Assembly: GCA_918026815.1 (NCBI GenBank) | Contig: CAKJVC010000242.1 | Location: forward strand, 98,362-162,361 | Reading direction: 5' to 3' | DNA from: Chalara sp. BL73 | Taxonomy: Eukaryota > Ascomycota > Leotiomycetes > Helotiales | Length of the DNA: 64,000 bases | Part shown: in pieces, positions 11,300 through 24,331 of the stretch | Layout of the letters: each line of letters opens with the position of its first letter | Position numbering within the stretch: the stretch's first letter is position 1 | Position numbers and translations under genes: made by a program | Notes under the pieces: model-generated | Told to the model about the DNA's origin: nothing | What the model saw: only the letters and a program-made list of their open reading frames with translations | Database searches by the model: none

Positions 11300-13482
11300 C
11301 TAGTGAATCACCACCGCAACATGATCATCCATGTACTTGCTGATATCACCCAGGAACACGCTGGCGAGAATGGAAATGACGCCAAAGGCAATGCTTGTGT
11401 AATAGACATACGGATAGGAAGCCGCGTAGCTCTCCTGGCCGGCCCGCACAAACGCCTGCCAGGTGGTCACGTTGCCGTCAATGCCGGGGAGATGCAGGAT
11501 CTCGTCGATGAGCGAGGCGCCGGTGAGCTCGGCGGCGTGGCGGATCGTGTCGGGGAGGTAGATCTGGTGGTCTATGGCGACCTGGATCATGTTCTTTGTG
11601 AGGCGCGGGACGAAGCGGTTTACGAACACGTTGTAGTAGATGGTATAGCCGATGGCGCCGCCGATGACGCGGATGGCGAGCGTGAGGGCTGCGACGGTTG
11701 CGATGAGGTCATCAGGGCAAATGATGGTTGTGATAATCGAGGCGGGGACAACGATGCCGCCGATACCGAGGCCTGCAACGACACTGACCTCTGTTAGCAC
11801 TTGTAAATTTAGCGATGAGATATTATGCTTACAGGATACCGTAAACTGCGTTTAGGTTGTCGAGGCGGGCGGCTGCGAGCGCGCCACAGCCTGCGGTCAT
11901 CATAGAGGAGGAGATGATCATGAGCATGCGATTGCCGCCGCGGAAGACCGAGAGGAGCCTGGAAATAATTAGCTGTTGTTGATACGTTTTGGGTGAATTC
12001 TGTGGAGGTCTATGTCAACTTACCAAAGTACAACGCACGCCCCAACTAGAATGGAGAATCCGATAGGAAGACCACGAATGCCAACACCAACTGGATCGTG
12101 TCCATAGACGTTGAAAGCCTGAGTAGGCCAGAACAGTATAACAGAGAAGAAGTTGGCTCCTGAGATGAACGTGATAATCAATGTGAGGGCAAGAATGCGT
12201 GGGTCTTTCTTGAGACGCTTGGGGAACATTGGGTATTTAGCACCATACGCCTCCCAGACTCCGAACGCGATAATAAGAAGACCTCCGAGAATGAGAGGAA
12301 CAAGCACGTGGGCCGATGTCCATGCATACTGCGGCATGGTTAGGAAGAATGGGAGGGAATTTGGGTCGTAAGGCTTACCTGGTAGCCTCCCCAGAGGAGT
12401 CCTGCAATAAATAGAATCATGCCTGCAATCGACAAGAAGCCGCCAACAAAATCGATTTGTTCGATGATCTCTTTATTAGAGAGGCCAACCGAGTTGACTC
12501 GCGGTGGCGGGAAGTAGAAGAGAGCGGTCATCACGAGACCGATGAAAGCCCAGACACCACAGAACAGACCGATGTATCTCCAGGTCGAATGGTAAGCAAT
12601 CAATTGAGCCCAGAGAACGGAAGGGCAGAATGGGAGAACGGTAAAGACCAGTACCGCGACGTATGTGCCTCTCTTACTAGTTGGTGCCAGTTCAGAGGTG
12701 ACGGCAAGGGCTGTAAGCTCATTCACTCCTGCCCCCGCCCCTGCAAGTGCCATGCCAGCTAAAATGTATTAGGTCACACAAGCTTGCACATGGTGTGTCC
12801 ACGGATGTGAACTTACCGATAAAGGTGTTCATGGTATGTGCCGTAGAACAAACAATCATTCCAAGCACGATGAAGGCGGCGCCGATAATTGCAACATATC
12901 GACGGCCAATCAGGTCAGATAGGGCTCCCACAAATGGGCAAACCGCGGCCAGAGCAAGGAGGTTAGCAAGCACAAACCAAACCCTGAACACATTTAGCAA
13001 AACTGTTGGAGCGAAAAAAAAAAGAAAAAGAAAAAAAAGGTCCTCCAAAAACATACCATCGATCAGTGCCGCCAAGTTCGCCATAGATATACGGAGGAAC
13101 ACCGCCTAGATTTGCTAGTCAGACCTCCCCTAAAAAAAGCATTGCCTGGTAGTGTACAAACCAAAGAGATAAACTGGAATTTGAGATCCGGTCCAGAGAA
13201 AGGCCATTGCGAGCAAGCTCATGAAGCGTGTAAAGGTCAACTGCTCGTGTTAGCATGTCAAGTGGTCTCGCGCATGATAACAGGCGATGCGCAGCTTACG
13301 GGAGGTTCATGATCATGGTCCTCGTCGTCGCCATAAGTCCTCAAGCCATCCTTCTCATAATAGTTCTTGTTGCCGGGAACCCTTGAAACCGTGCGAATGT
13401 TATCGAGATTGTGAGCATGTTCGGTCGCCTCCTTGTCGAGCGACGAGTGCTCGGGGGTTGGAGGCGCCTGCTCTGTCGACAT
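11300..13482 (-). CDS. MFS transporter, TRI12 (trichothecene efflux pump / siderophore) family
   Basis: Plasma-membrane proton-coupled carrier predicted to export a small metabolite or move a siderophore. Eight exons: 13482-13300, 13240-13162, 13105-13057, 12983-12817, 12758-12379, 12328-12024, 11958-11833 and 11783-11300. They join in frame to 590 residues. After a hydrophilic N-terminus there are about 14 hydrophobic spans. The family block FMSLLAMAFLWTGSQIPVY leads the first, and the MFS loop GALSDLIGRRYVAI is present. TRI12-type sequence continues with ELAPTSKRGTYVAVLV and GLGIGGIVVPASI. The family name comes from the Fusarium TRI12 pump; here no biosynthetic cluster surrounds the gene, so the substrate is unknown. 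A long open frame on the opposite strand is a shadow. Confidence 0.93.
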
Positions 13483-15865
13483 TGTTATGGCGGGTGGTGG
13501 ATAGTTTATCTCAACTAATGGCGCAGGGGAGCGAGGGGAGGGAAATGCGACTCGTGTTTTATACTATGTCTTTTGCCCTTCTTCTTTTTTTCCCGGCGCG
13601 AACAAGATGTAGTGTAGTCGAAGGGGGATGAAGTCACTGATATAAGGAATTCTTAAGTAGAACAAGCAAGTGATCAAAAAGCCAAAATTCCAGCGCCGAG
13701 CAATGCCGAGCAAAGGCCAAGCTTGGAGGCGGGAACGGAAGCGAACCCCAGGAAATTGGCAATCAATAAAATGGCGTTTTTGTTTCGCTGGGCGAGAAGG
13801 GAAAAAACACATGAACAAAAAACACACACTATTAAAAATATAAAAGAAACAGCCAGCCGATTGCAGTCGTGTGATTCGATAGCACCCACCCAACCGACTG
13901 AGAGGAGAATCCGACAAGTCAGAAGAAGCTCCGAGGCAAGGTGACCGTTTTCAAACTTTTTTGCGTAAATGGCAGATGCGGGGTTTCCCAGTCAGTCCAG
14001 GGAACCATGCCCATGGTGGTTGATGTTGCTCCTAGTACTTCCCGTAGCACAGTACAGTACAGTGATTGTGCCAGTAGAGTACTGTAAAACCCCAACATCT
14101 AGCCCTACAGTAGACTAGCTTAGGAACTTCCTACGGCGATTCCAAATGTTTGAATGGTTCAAGCCGGAGACCTGCCCTTGCCCTCGTCCTTGTCCACGTA
14201 CGCGCTGCTGCGAACCAAACATGCATCCGGTTCATTGACTTGATTTGATCTGGGCAGTCGTGTAACTATAAGAGACTTTTACCTTGCAGCGAGTCAGTCA
14301 CCCATTATTATTTCCCGACAGCGTAATGACCGACCAAATCATCATCGTCGCCATCATCATCATTATCAACGGGATCAACAACATAAACGCAAAACAATGA
14401 GAGAATGAGAGCCGCCCCATGGAAATCTAAGCGAGAGAGTGGAATCAAAAGTGGTAGAAGCAGGGCAGATCTGTGTGGGTTCCATATATATGCAGTACAG
14501 CAGTCTACTGTAGCGCTAACAAATTGGCATGTGGTGATCGATTCTGGGGGCGGGATGGAGCGCTAAGCTGCTGCCCCCCCCATTCCGTAGCGACCAAGCC
14601 CAGCCACGAACTAGCATGGCCGAAAGGAGATATCCCAAAAGATAACGTTCGGCACAAGACGCGCAACTTTCATCTTGGGGATCGTCTACAGGTGGCAGTA
14701 TGGAGGTACTAGGTGTCCAGACCAGCTAGTCTTCTGCTGTCACGGTATCTCCCGCGCCTCTGTCTCGGACGATACGAACAGCCCATGCTTCTCTTGACTG
14801 GATATCCGAGCCTAATGAAGAATAAACTTTGTCTTTCGAGAGGGAGTATACAGAAAAGAAAACTCTCGGCTTTCGGAAAACGAGATAACCGGTGGTGTTG
14901 CAGGAACCATGGTGGTGGGATTCGGAGAACAAACACCTCGGTGGTCCGAGGTTTGGCTTAAAGCTTCTGACCATAGAATTACCAGTAGTGTCCACTACTG
15001 CTAGTAGCAGCCAGGATAAAAAATCCTGATGGGATGGGATCAGTGGACGGTGTGTTGTCGATCATACGAATGGGATCGCATACATGTTCGCCCAGGGAGC
15101 CACGTTCTCGAGTCTTGACCCTCTGACGATGATATCTCGGAAGCCCCCAGGACTTAGCAAACCCGAGCCCTTGCATTTGATATCTCGAAGAAAGGGTTCC
15201 TGGGATTCTGCAGCGTAAAGAGGCACCCGCTATGTACGTGGCCAAATGGTACCGTTGATATGTGCTTGGGCTGGGATGCCTTGTGTAACGCTCGCGTGCA
15301 GGACATGGTGTGACAAGGGTTAACAAATCGTCGTTTGTGTCGTCCCCTTGTTCGACTTTTATTGCCCTGGATGTAGAGCTGGACCTTTGCTTCGAAGGAA
15401 GGAAAGGAAGTAGAAAGAATCTGACAAGAACAGTCAGCAAACATGCGCTTACCTAAGACACTAGCATCTCGCCTGATATCATTGTGCCATCCAATCTCTC
15501 GTGGGCTATTCGTCTAACGGTTATATATGACACGAAGCATGGAAACAATTCTAACGAAACTTTGTAGAATAATTCCTGCGCTCTCAATAGCACGATCGAC
15601 ATAAACTGAGACCAAGCTAAATATAAAGACAAGCTGGACGCTTTCGTGAATGCTTCGTTACGCCTATGGCTACCAGAGTGTCGCAAAATCTATAGAGCAA
15701 GTCCCCCAACCCAACGCCCGCAATTAAATCAGTTCTCAGGTGTGAACTTGAGGCTGATTCTGCTCCTTGTTCTGTCTGTGGCGCTGTTCCCATTTGTCCC
15801 TCCATCCACCACTACAATTCTTTCCGTGCTTGTATATAGCAAATATACTACCACTACGCCTTAAA
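13483..15865. other. Intergenic, 2.4 kb
   Basis: No gene recognised. It holds a small CAGTA-type repeat at about 14045-14100 and the promoter of the TRI12 carrier. Short frames on both strands have no family features. I looked for tRNA cloverleafs and did not find one. Confidence 0.5.
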
Positions 15866-16493
15866 CTATGAGATCGCATGAGTCTTGGTCCACTCCTTAG
15901 CGGTTGCGATGGCCGCTGGCTCGTCCTCCTTCCACCTCTTCGCAACATCTGCCGCAAGTGGGTCATCTGGATTTGGAGCTCCAAGGAGAGCTTGGATGGA
16001 AAGTAGAATAGTACGAATCTGGAGTGCAGGGGACCAGTTGCCTGCAGTCCTGTCAGTAACGCATTTTTATATATCTTGGTTAGTGGCAACGGGAACCTAC
16101 TCTTCAGAACATCCAGACATATGCGACCAAGCTTATCGATATTAGGGTGGTATATTTTGGTTAAGAACCGGATCTTGGGTGGCGTCATAGGATAATCATC
16201 GGGTAGAAATAGCTCAAGCTTGAAGATACCTCCTAATATATCTATTAGTCGTGTGCGCGCTGTACAAGCGGGTTCGTCTGCGTGCCTTCATATGGTGACT
16301 GGCTAGGGCCATGTATGGAAACATCGAAATATCGCAAATTATCCTCATGAGGAACGGCACTGATACCTGGAACACTGCATACATGCTATCAGAATGTGCT
16401 CAATAAATTCTTTTGTGGGATGCTGCAGTTGTTTGCTCACGGTTCTGCCATTAATCTCTCAGTCTCCTTGATAATTCGCTTTGGTAACGCCAT
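15866..16493 (-). CDS. ubc13: Ubiquitin-conjugating enzyme E2 Ubc13 (UBE2N)
   Basis: E2 that with a Mms2-type partner builds Lys63-linked ubiquitin chains in error-free post-replication repair. Four exons: 16493-16441, 16374-16286, 16232-16101 and 16041-15866, giving 149 residues, near the usual length. It begins [14 protein letters not shown]. The HPN motif is in [10 protein letters not shown], and the catalytic cysteine is Cys86 in GRICLDVLK. The Ubc13-specific N-terminus separates it from other E2s. The second intron appears to be GC-AG (donor GCACGC at 16285), because no GT donor keeps [12 protein letters not shown]. The gene is divergent from mtc5. Confidence 0.95.
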
Positions 16494-17078
16494 GTCAGAT
16501 AGTTGATGAGAGGAGCCGTGTTGTCCCTTTGACGTTTATATGCCGTAATATATCGGTCGCAGAGATATCCTGGTCACAAAGAGGTGTGGAATGGGGACAA
16601 ACGATACAGCCGTGCGGAGATTCTTCAGAATCAGAGAGGCCTAGAGACAAGTTCTAAGGACAGGGCTGTCTGACTCAAAATATCGAGGGATATGATTCGC
16701 AAAATTGCCCGTAAGAACCCTTGTAGATTTCAAAGGCTGATCTAGCTATCTTTGAGGGGTTACAGAAGCTGAAGCAAGGCTTCGATGATGATGGGCGCAA
16801 GAATGTTCAACCGGCACCGTGCCCCGCGCTTGGCGGCTCTAGCCGTATTTGGACATTAAGCTCTGAGCTTAAGCTAGAATGGAATGCTACCATCCTCCCT
16901 TCTTGAGGGACACTATCTCAGTCTATCTCGGTTGATGAATGGCCCGAAGATACTCTTTGGTTGTCTGCAGTTTCGAGGAAGATATGGCGTAATTTTCGCA
17001 GTGCACAGTGGAGTTGCTTGGAGTACAAGATCCCCGTTCATGGCTACTGGCAAGAGATGAGGATTCTAAGTTGCGAAA
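16494..17078. promoter_or_regulatory. Shared divergent promoter, ubc13 / mtc5
   Basis: 585 bp between two divergent start codons. No defined motif is claimed. The layout implies a bidirectional promoter. Confidence 0.5.
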
Positions 17079-20000
17079 ATGATGGAGGAGTCGAAGAAAG
17101 GCAAGACTATCAAGTCTGCCCATGACAGCAACACATTCGAAGCCGATGTATCTATTTTTGTAGATCGCAAAGTTGGCTCTGCATCGATCTCTCCGTCTGG
17201 ACGCGACATCGCGCTTGCATCGTGCGTACTACCTCCTGCTTGTCCTTTAATATCTCTCTAAACGTATCCAGAACTGATGGCCTTGATATCATCGATCTTG
17301 ATTCCCCATTAAATCCACCGCGCCATCTCCGCCATGGTCTTACATGGCTTGTGGCAGATGTGCAATGGTCACCATTCGCGATACGGGACTACTGGGTTGT
17401 AAGCACTGCAAACCAGAAGGCACTGGTATGGAATTTGAATATGCATGAGGACGGCGCTCAAGGCGCGATTGAGCACACACTTCGAGGCCATTCGAGAGCC
17501 ATCACAGATATTAATTTCTCGGCGCATCATCCTGATATTCTTGCCACATGTGCTGTGGATGGCTATGTACATTGCTGGGACTTACGACGTCCAAGAACAC
17601 CCGCTCTTACTTTTTGCGACTGGTTTGCAGGGGCCACACAAGTCAAGTATAATCGCCAGGATTCACATATCCTGGCTTCAACTCACGACAGATGGCTGCG
17701 CATCTGGGATGATAGGAAAGGCGCAACACCATTGAGGTCCATTAACGCTCATGAATCAAAGATTTATGGCGTGGACTGGAATCGATTCAGGAGCACTGGG
17801 GTAGTTACCTGTTCTTTAGACAAGACGATCAAGTTATGGGATTATGAAAATGAGCTAGATGAACCCGAGCGCATTATTCGAACTGACTTTCCTGTATGGC
17901 GCGCTCGGCATACTCCGTTCGGTTGGGGTTTATTAGCTATGCCGCAAGAGACCCCTGGTCAGCTTCATCTATATGATCGTCGCGCGGAAGCTCCTGAGGA
18001 TAGAAGCTCGAAAGCTGAGCCCGTGAAAGTGTTCTCCGGTCATGGAGAATATAAGGTCAAGGAATTCCTGTGGAGATCTCGAGGCGGCATTACGGATCAC
18101 GGGATAGATAATCGAGAGTTCCAGCTGGTAACGTGGGGAGAAGACCGGCAGTTACATTTACACAACGTTGATCCCTCGGTGCTTCAAGGTGTTGGTCATG
18201 TCAAAGGGGCTCAAGTCCGCGACAAATTAAATCTTACTCGTAAAGGTGCCGTTTATAAAACTTTTCGAAATGTCGAGCATACGTCAACAGACAAAAAGAA
18301 TGCAACTATCACAGGTCCACGACCTGGAAGCTCTGGGATGAAAGTTAGTGCACTGAGTGCAGGAATGAGGAAAATGACTTTACCAAATTCGACTCGTACC
18401 CACATGATAATCCGAGCGCCGGCCACGAAGAGTAAGGAGAAGGCCAACTTGCCAGAAGCAAATCAAAAGCAAATTGGGTGGATGAGTGGGATCAAGTTTA
18501 GCAAACCAATGGGCGAGGCAACGCCACATAAACCATCCACCAGGCGACATTCTCTTCTGAATCCTGATCTGAGCAGTCTTGATGATGGCGAATGGGACGC
18601 GCCAGAATCTCTGCATGATGAGATTATTCGGATCCACGACAAGCTTCCAAAGATCACCTTCGAAAATGTGAATATGGACAAGAAAGTAGTCGAAGCTTCT
18701 ATGAATGGACCCTGGGGAGAAAATGGCAGTTCTATCTTTATCAAGGTCACTGTATCATTTCCTGATCAATACCCGGACAAGGCTCCTACTTTTACCCTGG
18801 GAAAAACATCACTAATGTCGGAAGCTGTCTACCAACGGTTAAAGCGCGAAGTTCAGCAAGTAGCCTTTAATCATATTCCTCACAAGAAAGGCTGTCTCGA
18901 GGGAACTCTTAGCTACCTTCTTGGAGAGGTTGACTTGGAAGCAAGTACCACATTCTTTGCTGATGTTGGAGACATCGATGATGATTTGGATGGCTTGGCG
19001 GATGAGAGCTCGAGTGATGATGAAGATGCTGATATCCCCCCTGGTGCTTCTGCGATGATGCCACAGGGCTTGGACTCAAGTGCGAATGAAGATATGCTTA
19101 ACGCAATGAGTGGGAATGCTAATGTTCCAACGCCCAGGCTGTGTGGGGCCCGGTTCTCTCCTGCTGGGAAGATTGTGTGCTTCTTTCCTCCCAAAGATGA
19201 TAAAGTCAAATCACTTCTAGGGACTCTAGCAACAAGGAACAATGCGCGGTTGAAAGGAGAACCCGTTTTTGAATCCTTCGGAAGACTGAATAACAACAGC
19301 TCGCCTGTACCACGAGTGAAAACCATATCAATAGCAACATCTATGGCATCAGAAAGTATAGAGGACTCGGAACTGTCAGAAGAATCTGAGTTGTCTTCTA
19401 GCGATTCTGATTCCACGCCATTTCGCGTCGCCCCATTTCCTATGGCTAATTACTTCCGCAGGACCACCCGGCGATCAGGAACGAAGGCAGCCTCTGCAAT
19501 TTTCTCCCAGAGATCTAGCACCGGAGGGACTAACACAAACACTGGGACGGGAACTGGGACCGGTATAGGTCGAGCTCGCCCTTCTAAGCCTAAGAACAGG
19601 TTGTCAATACATGATCTCAGTACGTTATTACCTTCAAAGATTGGGCTTGCCGAAGATTATGCTATTTTCGGCGAAGGTCCGGATGTTTGTGAACACAATG
19701 CACGCGTTTCAGATCTACGTGGTCTCTCCGACCTAGCCGATGTTTGGAGATATGCTTCAATGCTGTTGCACAATGAGGTTCCTCTCGAGGTTCTAAATCA
19801 AAACCATAGGCACGAACCTATACTTGTGATCGCAAAGAATTCATTGAAGCACCATCATTCGGATAGCGGCTCGGACAGCGGTATCGACACGTCTTATGAT
19901 CTCGGCCGGCGAGACATCTTAGCTGGGAGAGTCAAGTGGGGAACTAATCCTCTTGCTTTACAGCTTATTGGTGACTTATTCGCGCATTTTGAGCAGATTG

Positions 20001-21568
20001 CGGACGTCCAAATGTTAGCAATGTTGTCGTGTGTGTTCAGTGAAACAGCTACTCAAGATACTACAACAGCACACATGGATACACAAATCAGCCAACCACA
20101 AACTCCTTTGACATTGAAGACACCAGCTTTTTCTCTGGATTATTTTCCCACAGATGCTGCGGCTTGGAGTATGTACCAAAGAACGCCAATACAGTCGGCC
20201 GTATCAACGCCGAAATTAGCGCAAACGCCGTCTGGATACTACGGATCTTTTGGTTCATCTGAGGGTAAAACTTGGGGGAGTGATCCTGCATCAAATTCAT
20301 ATTCTTGTGGAGAGACCCCTCCTCTAAGGTCGAACCGGACAAGTTCTGAATATCTAAACTCACAAACTCAAAGTCTATCAACATCTCCAGAGAACCCTCG
20401 GTCATTCCGTCGCGCCAATTCTGGTCTCGCTTCTAGTTTTGCTGCAAGTCTTTCTCGGCCTTTCACTGCAATATCATCGTCTCCCCCAAATCCCACTCCC
20501 AGCCGTAAGAGACCCAGTCCTGTCGAGCATATGCTCAGCTCTCTCGCAAGCTCTAGTGCTATTACATGGGGAAATACAACAGTGCTTGGTAGTGTCAAAG
20601 AGCAATTCCTTTCCAGTACATCAGTATATTCAGACGATGAAAATGACAATAATATAGTGCCGCAAACTGTTTGTACGGGTATCAGTCTTACGTTGGAGAA
20701 TCAGAATAGATTCGATGACGAAGGCTGTATGAGTTCGCCATTGCTTGACCCTAAGAAATCACTAGTGTTCGCAAATTATAGAAAATCTTACGCAGAGCTT
20801 TTGTATTACTGGGGGCACCCCCTAGCACGACTCGAAATACTTAAATTTAATGGCTTGAAGGATATCGAATTTGACATTCCAGACAACAAATCCCATGTCG
20901 AATCTGTCATCTCTACATCTACTCACACGTTGACTCACGAGCCTTCTTCGCCATTGCCAATAATCGTCGGAAAGAAAGGCATATATCAGCCTCCTGCGGA
21001 ATCTCTTACTGAGCCATGTCTCGATGTGACAGGCTATTGTCTCAAACATGACCTTCGTCTTGAGCCCATTGCTTCAGGCACGAGCGGAGGAGCAGTAGGT
21101 CGCTGTAATCGCTGCAAGGTAATTCAGCGTCAACTTCGATGTACAATTTGTATGGAGCCGATTAGCGCTCTCTATACTCCATGCCTATCCTGCGGTTGCG
21201 CTACTCACGAGCATTGTCTTGCTGATTACCATTCCTACGGCGAAACAAATTGTCCTGGGGGCTGTGATTGTGACTGCGGTAAGAAAGCATCCGATACCAC
21301 TGTTGAGAGTTGGGAGGTTATGATGAGCCAAATCGAGCGAATGCGTGCTCTTGATACAAAACAAGGGAAGGAGAAGGAGAGACTAGAGGATTGGGATAGC
21401 ACGGAGAAGGAGGATTGGCAGCAAGAGTCGGAACCAACGCCTGGAAATGGTATTAGCAGGCAATACTCAAATCTCAGTCAAAGATTTGGCCGGGTGAGGA
21501 CCGGCGATTGGGGCATGAGTGGTGGGAAGAAGAGACCCAGCAGTCTGAGGAAGGAGAGGCTCGGTTAG
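17079..21568 (+). CDS. mtc5: Mtc5/Sea3 (WDR59) subunit of the SEA/GATOR2 complex
   Basis: Scaffold of the vacuolar-membrane SEACAT/GATOR2 complex that relieves inhibition of TORC1 in response to amino acids. Exon 1 is 17079-17221, followed by a 50-bp intron; exon 2 is 17272-21568; product 1479 residues. Order: N-terminal WD40 propeller (about 30-380; DVQWSPFAIRDYWVVST, HCWDLRRPRTPAL, SLDKTIKLWD), RWD domain (about 494-590; FPDQYPDKAPTF), acidic and Ser-rich linkers, then a C-terminal RING/zinc-ribbon region (about 1337-1385; CTICMEPI, CLSCGCATHEHC, CPGGCDCDC). This WD40-RWD-RING order defines WDR59/Mtc5. Two adjacent ATGs exist; 17079 is given. The long Ser/Thr-rich middle is typical of filamentous fungi. 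Confidence 0.95.
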
Positions 21569-22066
21569 CATCGGGCATAATTGGATCTGCATTTAGCGTG
21601 GAGTTAGAGGGTTTGAATACTTCATATGAAAATGTACAACATTGTATTATATGAGATAGGCAATCGGTAATATTGCGTGTACAGAGTTAGCGTGTAAGTG
21701 GACGGTAATGGTACATGTAGGCATGGTAGGTGGGTTTCTGTGTAAACACAAATCATGGAACTTTCATGCTGCATTCATCATTGTAGTTTCGAAAGTGGGG
21801 TTCTGATATATAAAGTGTACAGCAAGAAATCCCACTATTGAAAGGATATGATATAGAGTAGAGTTTATCTCTCCGGTCATCGGTTCGATATGGGGCTAAA
21901 GGCGATTGGCAGAACTCACGATCTATATGCACGGCCACTTGTACGTCTAAGGGCGTGGATAACCCTAGTCAGTGGATTGCTCTTCTATAAAAGTCCCGTC
22001 AGACACGTTAACATTAATTGAAGGATCGAATTGTTCCAACCGCCATGAAAGGAACTATCCCGTCAT
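21569..22066. other. Intergenic
   Basis: 3' region of mtc5 and promoter of the downstream carrier. AT-rich; no gene or motif recognised. Confidence 0.6.
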
Positions 22067-23557
22067 ATGGCTTCCACAACAACAAACAGAGCTATTGAAC
22101 TCATCGAAAGAAACACGCCAAACTCCGACTCCAACTGGCAAGACTCGTCAGAAGAGCCTCTGAACACGCAGCAACTCAGGCCTGCTGATGGAGGCCTAGC
22201 GGCATGGAGACTGCTCCTGGCCGCATTTGTGTTTGAGGCTCTGCTATGGGGTAAAGGCACCTCTACTCTGCCGACACGTTGATGATTGGGGCTAACAAAA
22301 TTTGCCAGGCTTCCCAATTTCATTTGGTGTCTTCCAGAACTATTACTCTGAGCTGCCGAAGTTCAAGAATGATCCCAAAATTGCGCTTATAGGCACCATT
22401 GCCCAGGGATCGGTTTATCTGGGGGCGCCTCTTGCTGCGTGGGTTTTCTCTTTCCATACTTTTATTTGTCTTCGGTCTATTCCCAGGTGTTTTGTTAATT
22501 GTTCTTAATGAGGATAACCTGTGCTGATGACGGAAATAGTACGGCGGCAAGGCGCTTCCCAAAGTATCAGAGGATACAGATTTATGTAGGGTGGCCGATT
22601 TGCATTGGCGGGCTAATTGCAGGTTCTTTCACTAACACTCTTGGTGGTCTCATTGCGACCCAAGGAGTAATGTATGGCGTGGGTTTTGTCACCCTCACCT
22701 ATCCCATCGTTAGTATGGTCGACGAATGGTGGGTCGCAAGGAAGGGAATGGCATTCGGGATGATATCCGCTGCATCCGGCGCATCGGGCGTAGTCATGCC
22801 TTTCATTATCGAAGCTCTTCTCAAAAGATATGGCTATAAGACCGCCCTTCGTGCCATCGCAGTTTCAATGGTCCTGCTTACAGGGCCGCTCCTCCCGCTT
22901 CTAAAAGGTCGCTTGCCGCCTGCCGAACAAAGCGCCATGGCCAAAACTAATTGGAACTTCCTCAAAAAACCGCTATTTTCGGTCTTCTCCTTCTCGGTTT
23001 TCTTACAAGGTCTCGGATTCTTCTTCCCGCCGTTGTACCTCCCATCGCATGCAGCGGCTATTGGTCTGCCACCTACGCAGGGGGCTCTGCTTCTGGCTGT
23101 GATGTCCATCGCCCAGGTCTTCGGTCAGTTTGCATTTGGATATTTGTCAGACAAGAGCATCTCTGTGAGCATACTTGCTGTTACATGTTCAATCATATCA
23201 GCCATCGCAAGCTTGACCCTCTGGGGTTTAGCGCATTCTCTCGTTCCCCTTGTTGTGTTTAGTATTGTGTATGGGTTCTTTGCTTATGGCTATACCACGA
23301 TGCGGGTTGCAATGGGCAGAGCGGTAAGTGATGACCCTACGGCTGCTGTGGCGACGTATGCAATCCTGGTCTTTGTGCAAGGCATTGGTAACATTCTCGC
23401 CGGACCAATAAGTGCTGCTCTGCTGCTGCCTTACACTGAGAAGACTGGCTACGGTATTGGTAGATACAGGACTCTGGTCATCTTTACAGGGAGTTGCATC
23501 TTTTCCAGCGCTGTGGTTATCGCACTTTGGCATGCCAGACCAAAGCGGGTCACTTGA
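22067..23557 (+). CDS. MFS monocarboxylate transporter-like protein (MCT/SLC16 type)
   Basis: Predicted plasma-membrane carrier for a monocarboxylate or related small acid. Three exons, 22067-22250, 22309-22438 and 22540-23557, give 443 residues. The hydrophilic N-terminus ends in DGGLAAWRLLLAAF, the fungal MCT entry block. FPISFGVFQNYY follows in helix 1, then GWPICIGGLIAGSF, and the loop MVDEWWVARKGMAFGM with the ASGASGVVMPF helix. About 12 hydrophobic segments are visible. The 101-bp second intron could be debated, but it restores RRFPKYQRIQIYVGWP. A Zn2Cys6 regulator follows on the same strand. Confidence 0.9.
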
Positions 23558-24331
23558 GCAGAGTGCTTATATGTGAGTCAGGAGATGGTGTCGTAACCAC
23601 ATGTTTGGTATATTTGAGCAAGGATCGTGCACCAAACAACCCCCTTCGATCAACAGCCGGCATACGGGGCTGCAGCCTTAGAATTGACATGTTTCAGCGG
23701 GAGCATGCCTCAGGTTGTGCTTCGTGCTTATTTCAGCATATCTGTCTGCCTATTGAGAGATGTTGGCTTGTGGAAGCATCAGGCCCGAATACGGGAACCA
23801 TACAATATGGGACGCCATAACTTTAATCTACAAATACGGCATGGAAGTTTATACTCTTTCCGTGCCCCTAGCTATGGAATATGAAAATTGCAGCGGTGTT
23901 AACGCCTACTCGGCCTTTGGAAAAGTTCAGCCTTATACAGTGATAACAGTTTCACAATGAAAATTGGTGCTGATTGGTTACTTTTGATGACATAATAAAT
24001 GCAGTGTAACATTGAGATTACGGAATGACGAATCGTGCCATCTATATGTTTAGCATGGCTAGACCCTTGGTTCAGAATACCTTGTTCAAGAATTTTCCGG
24101 CAGCCAAGCACGACCCATATATCCCGTATTCCAAGTCTCAAGCGTGGTAGTTCCAGGTATGCACTCTGCACAAATAAGCTTAATTCGGTTATGGTGAGCG
24201 TGTTGCGCCTCACATATACTTATCTGCCAAGTTACGACCATGACCATCTCTCGCCTATGAATTCTAAAATTCTTATATATGCTTAAGAAGATGGAGGCAA
24301 CCCGAGATGGATTCTTGGTGTCTCCGATTCA
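23558..24331. other. Intergenic
   Basis: 774 bp between the MCT-like carrier and the Zn2Cys6 regulator. Short frames only; nothing recognised. Confidence 0.6.

Noticed and set aside
11303..11797. 164-residue plus-strand frame inside the TRI12 carrier
   Set aside because: Antisense shadow of a clear membrane-protein exon; acidic filler composition.
15470..15560. Possible tRNA (GGGCTATTCGTCTAACGG)
   Set aside because: Could not fold into a cloverleaf with a T-loop and matching acceptor stem.
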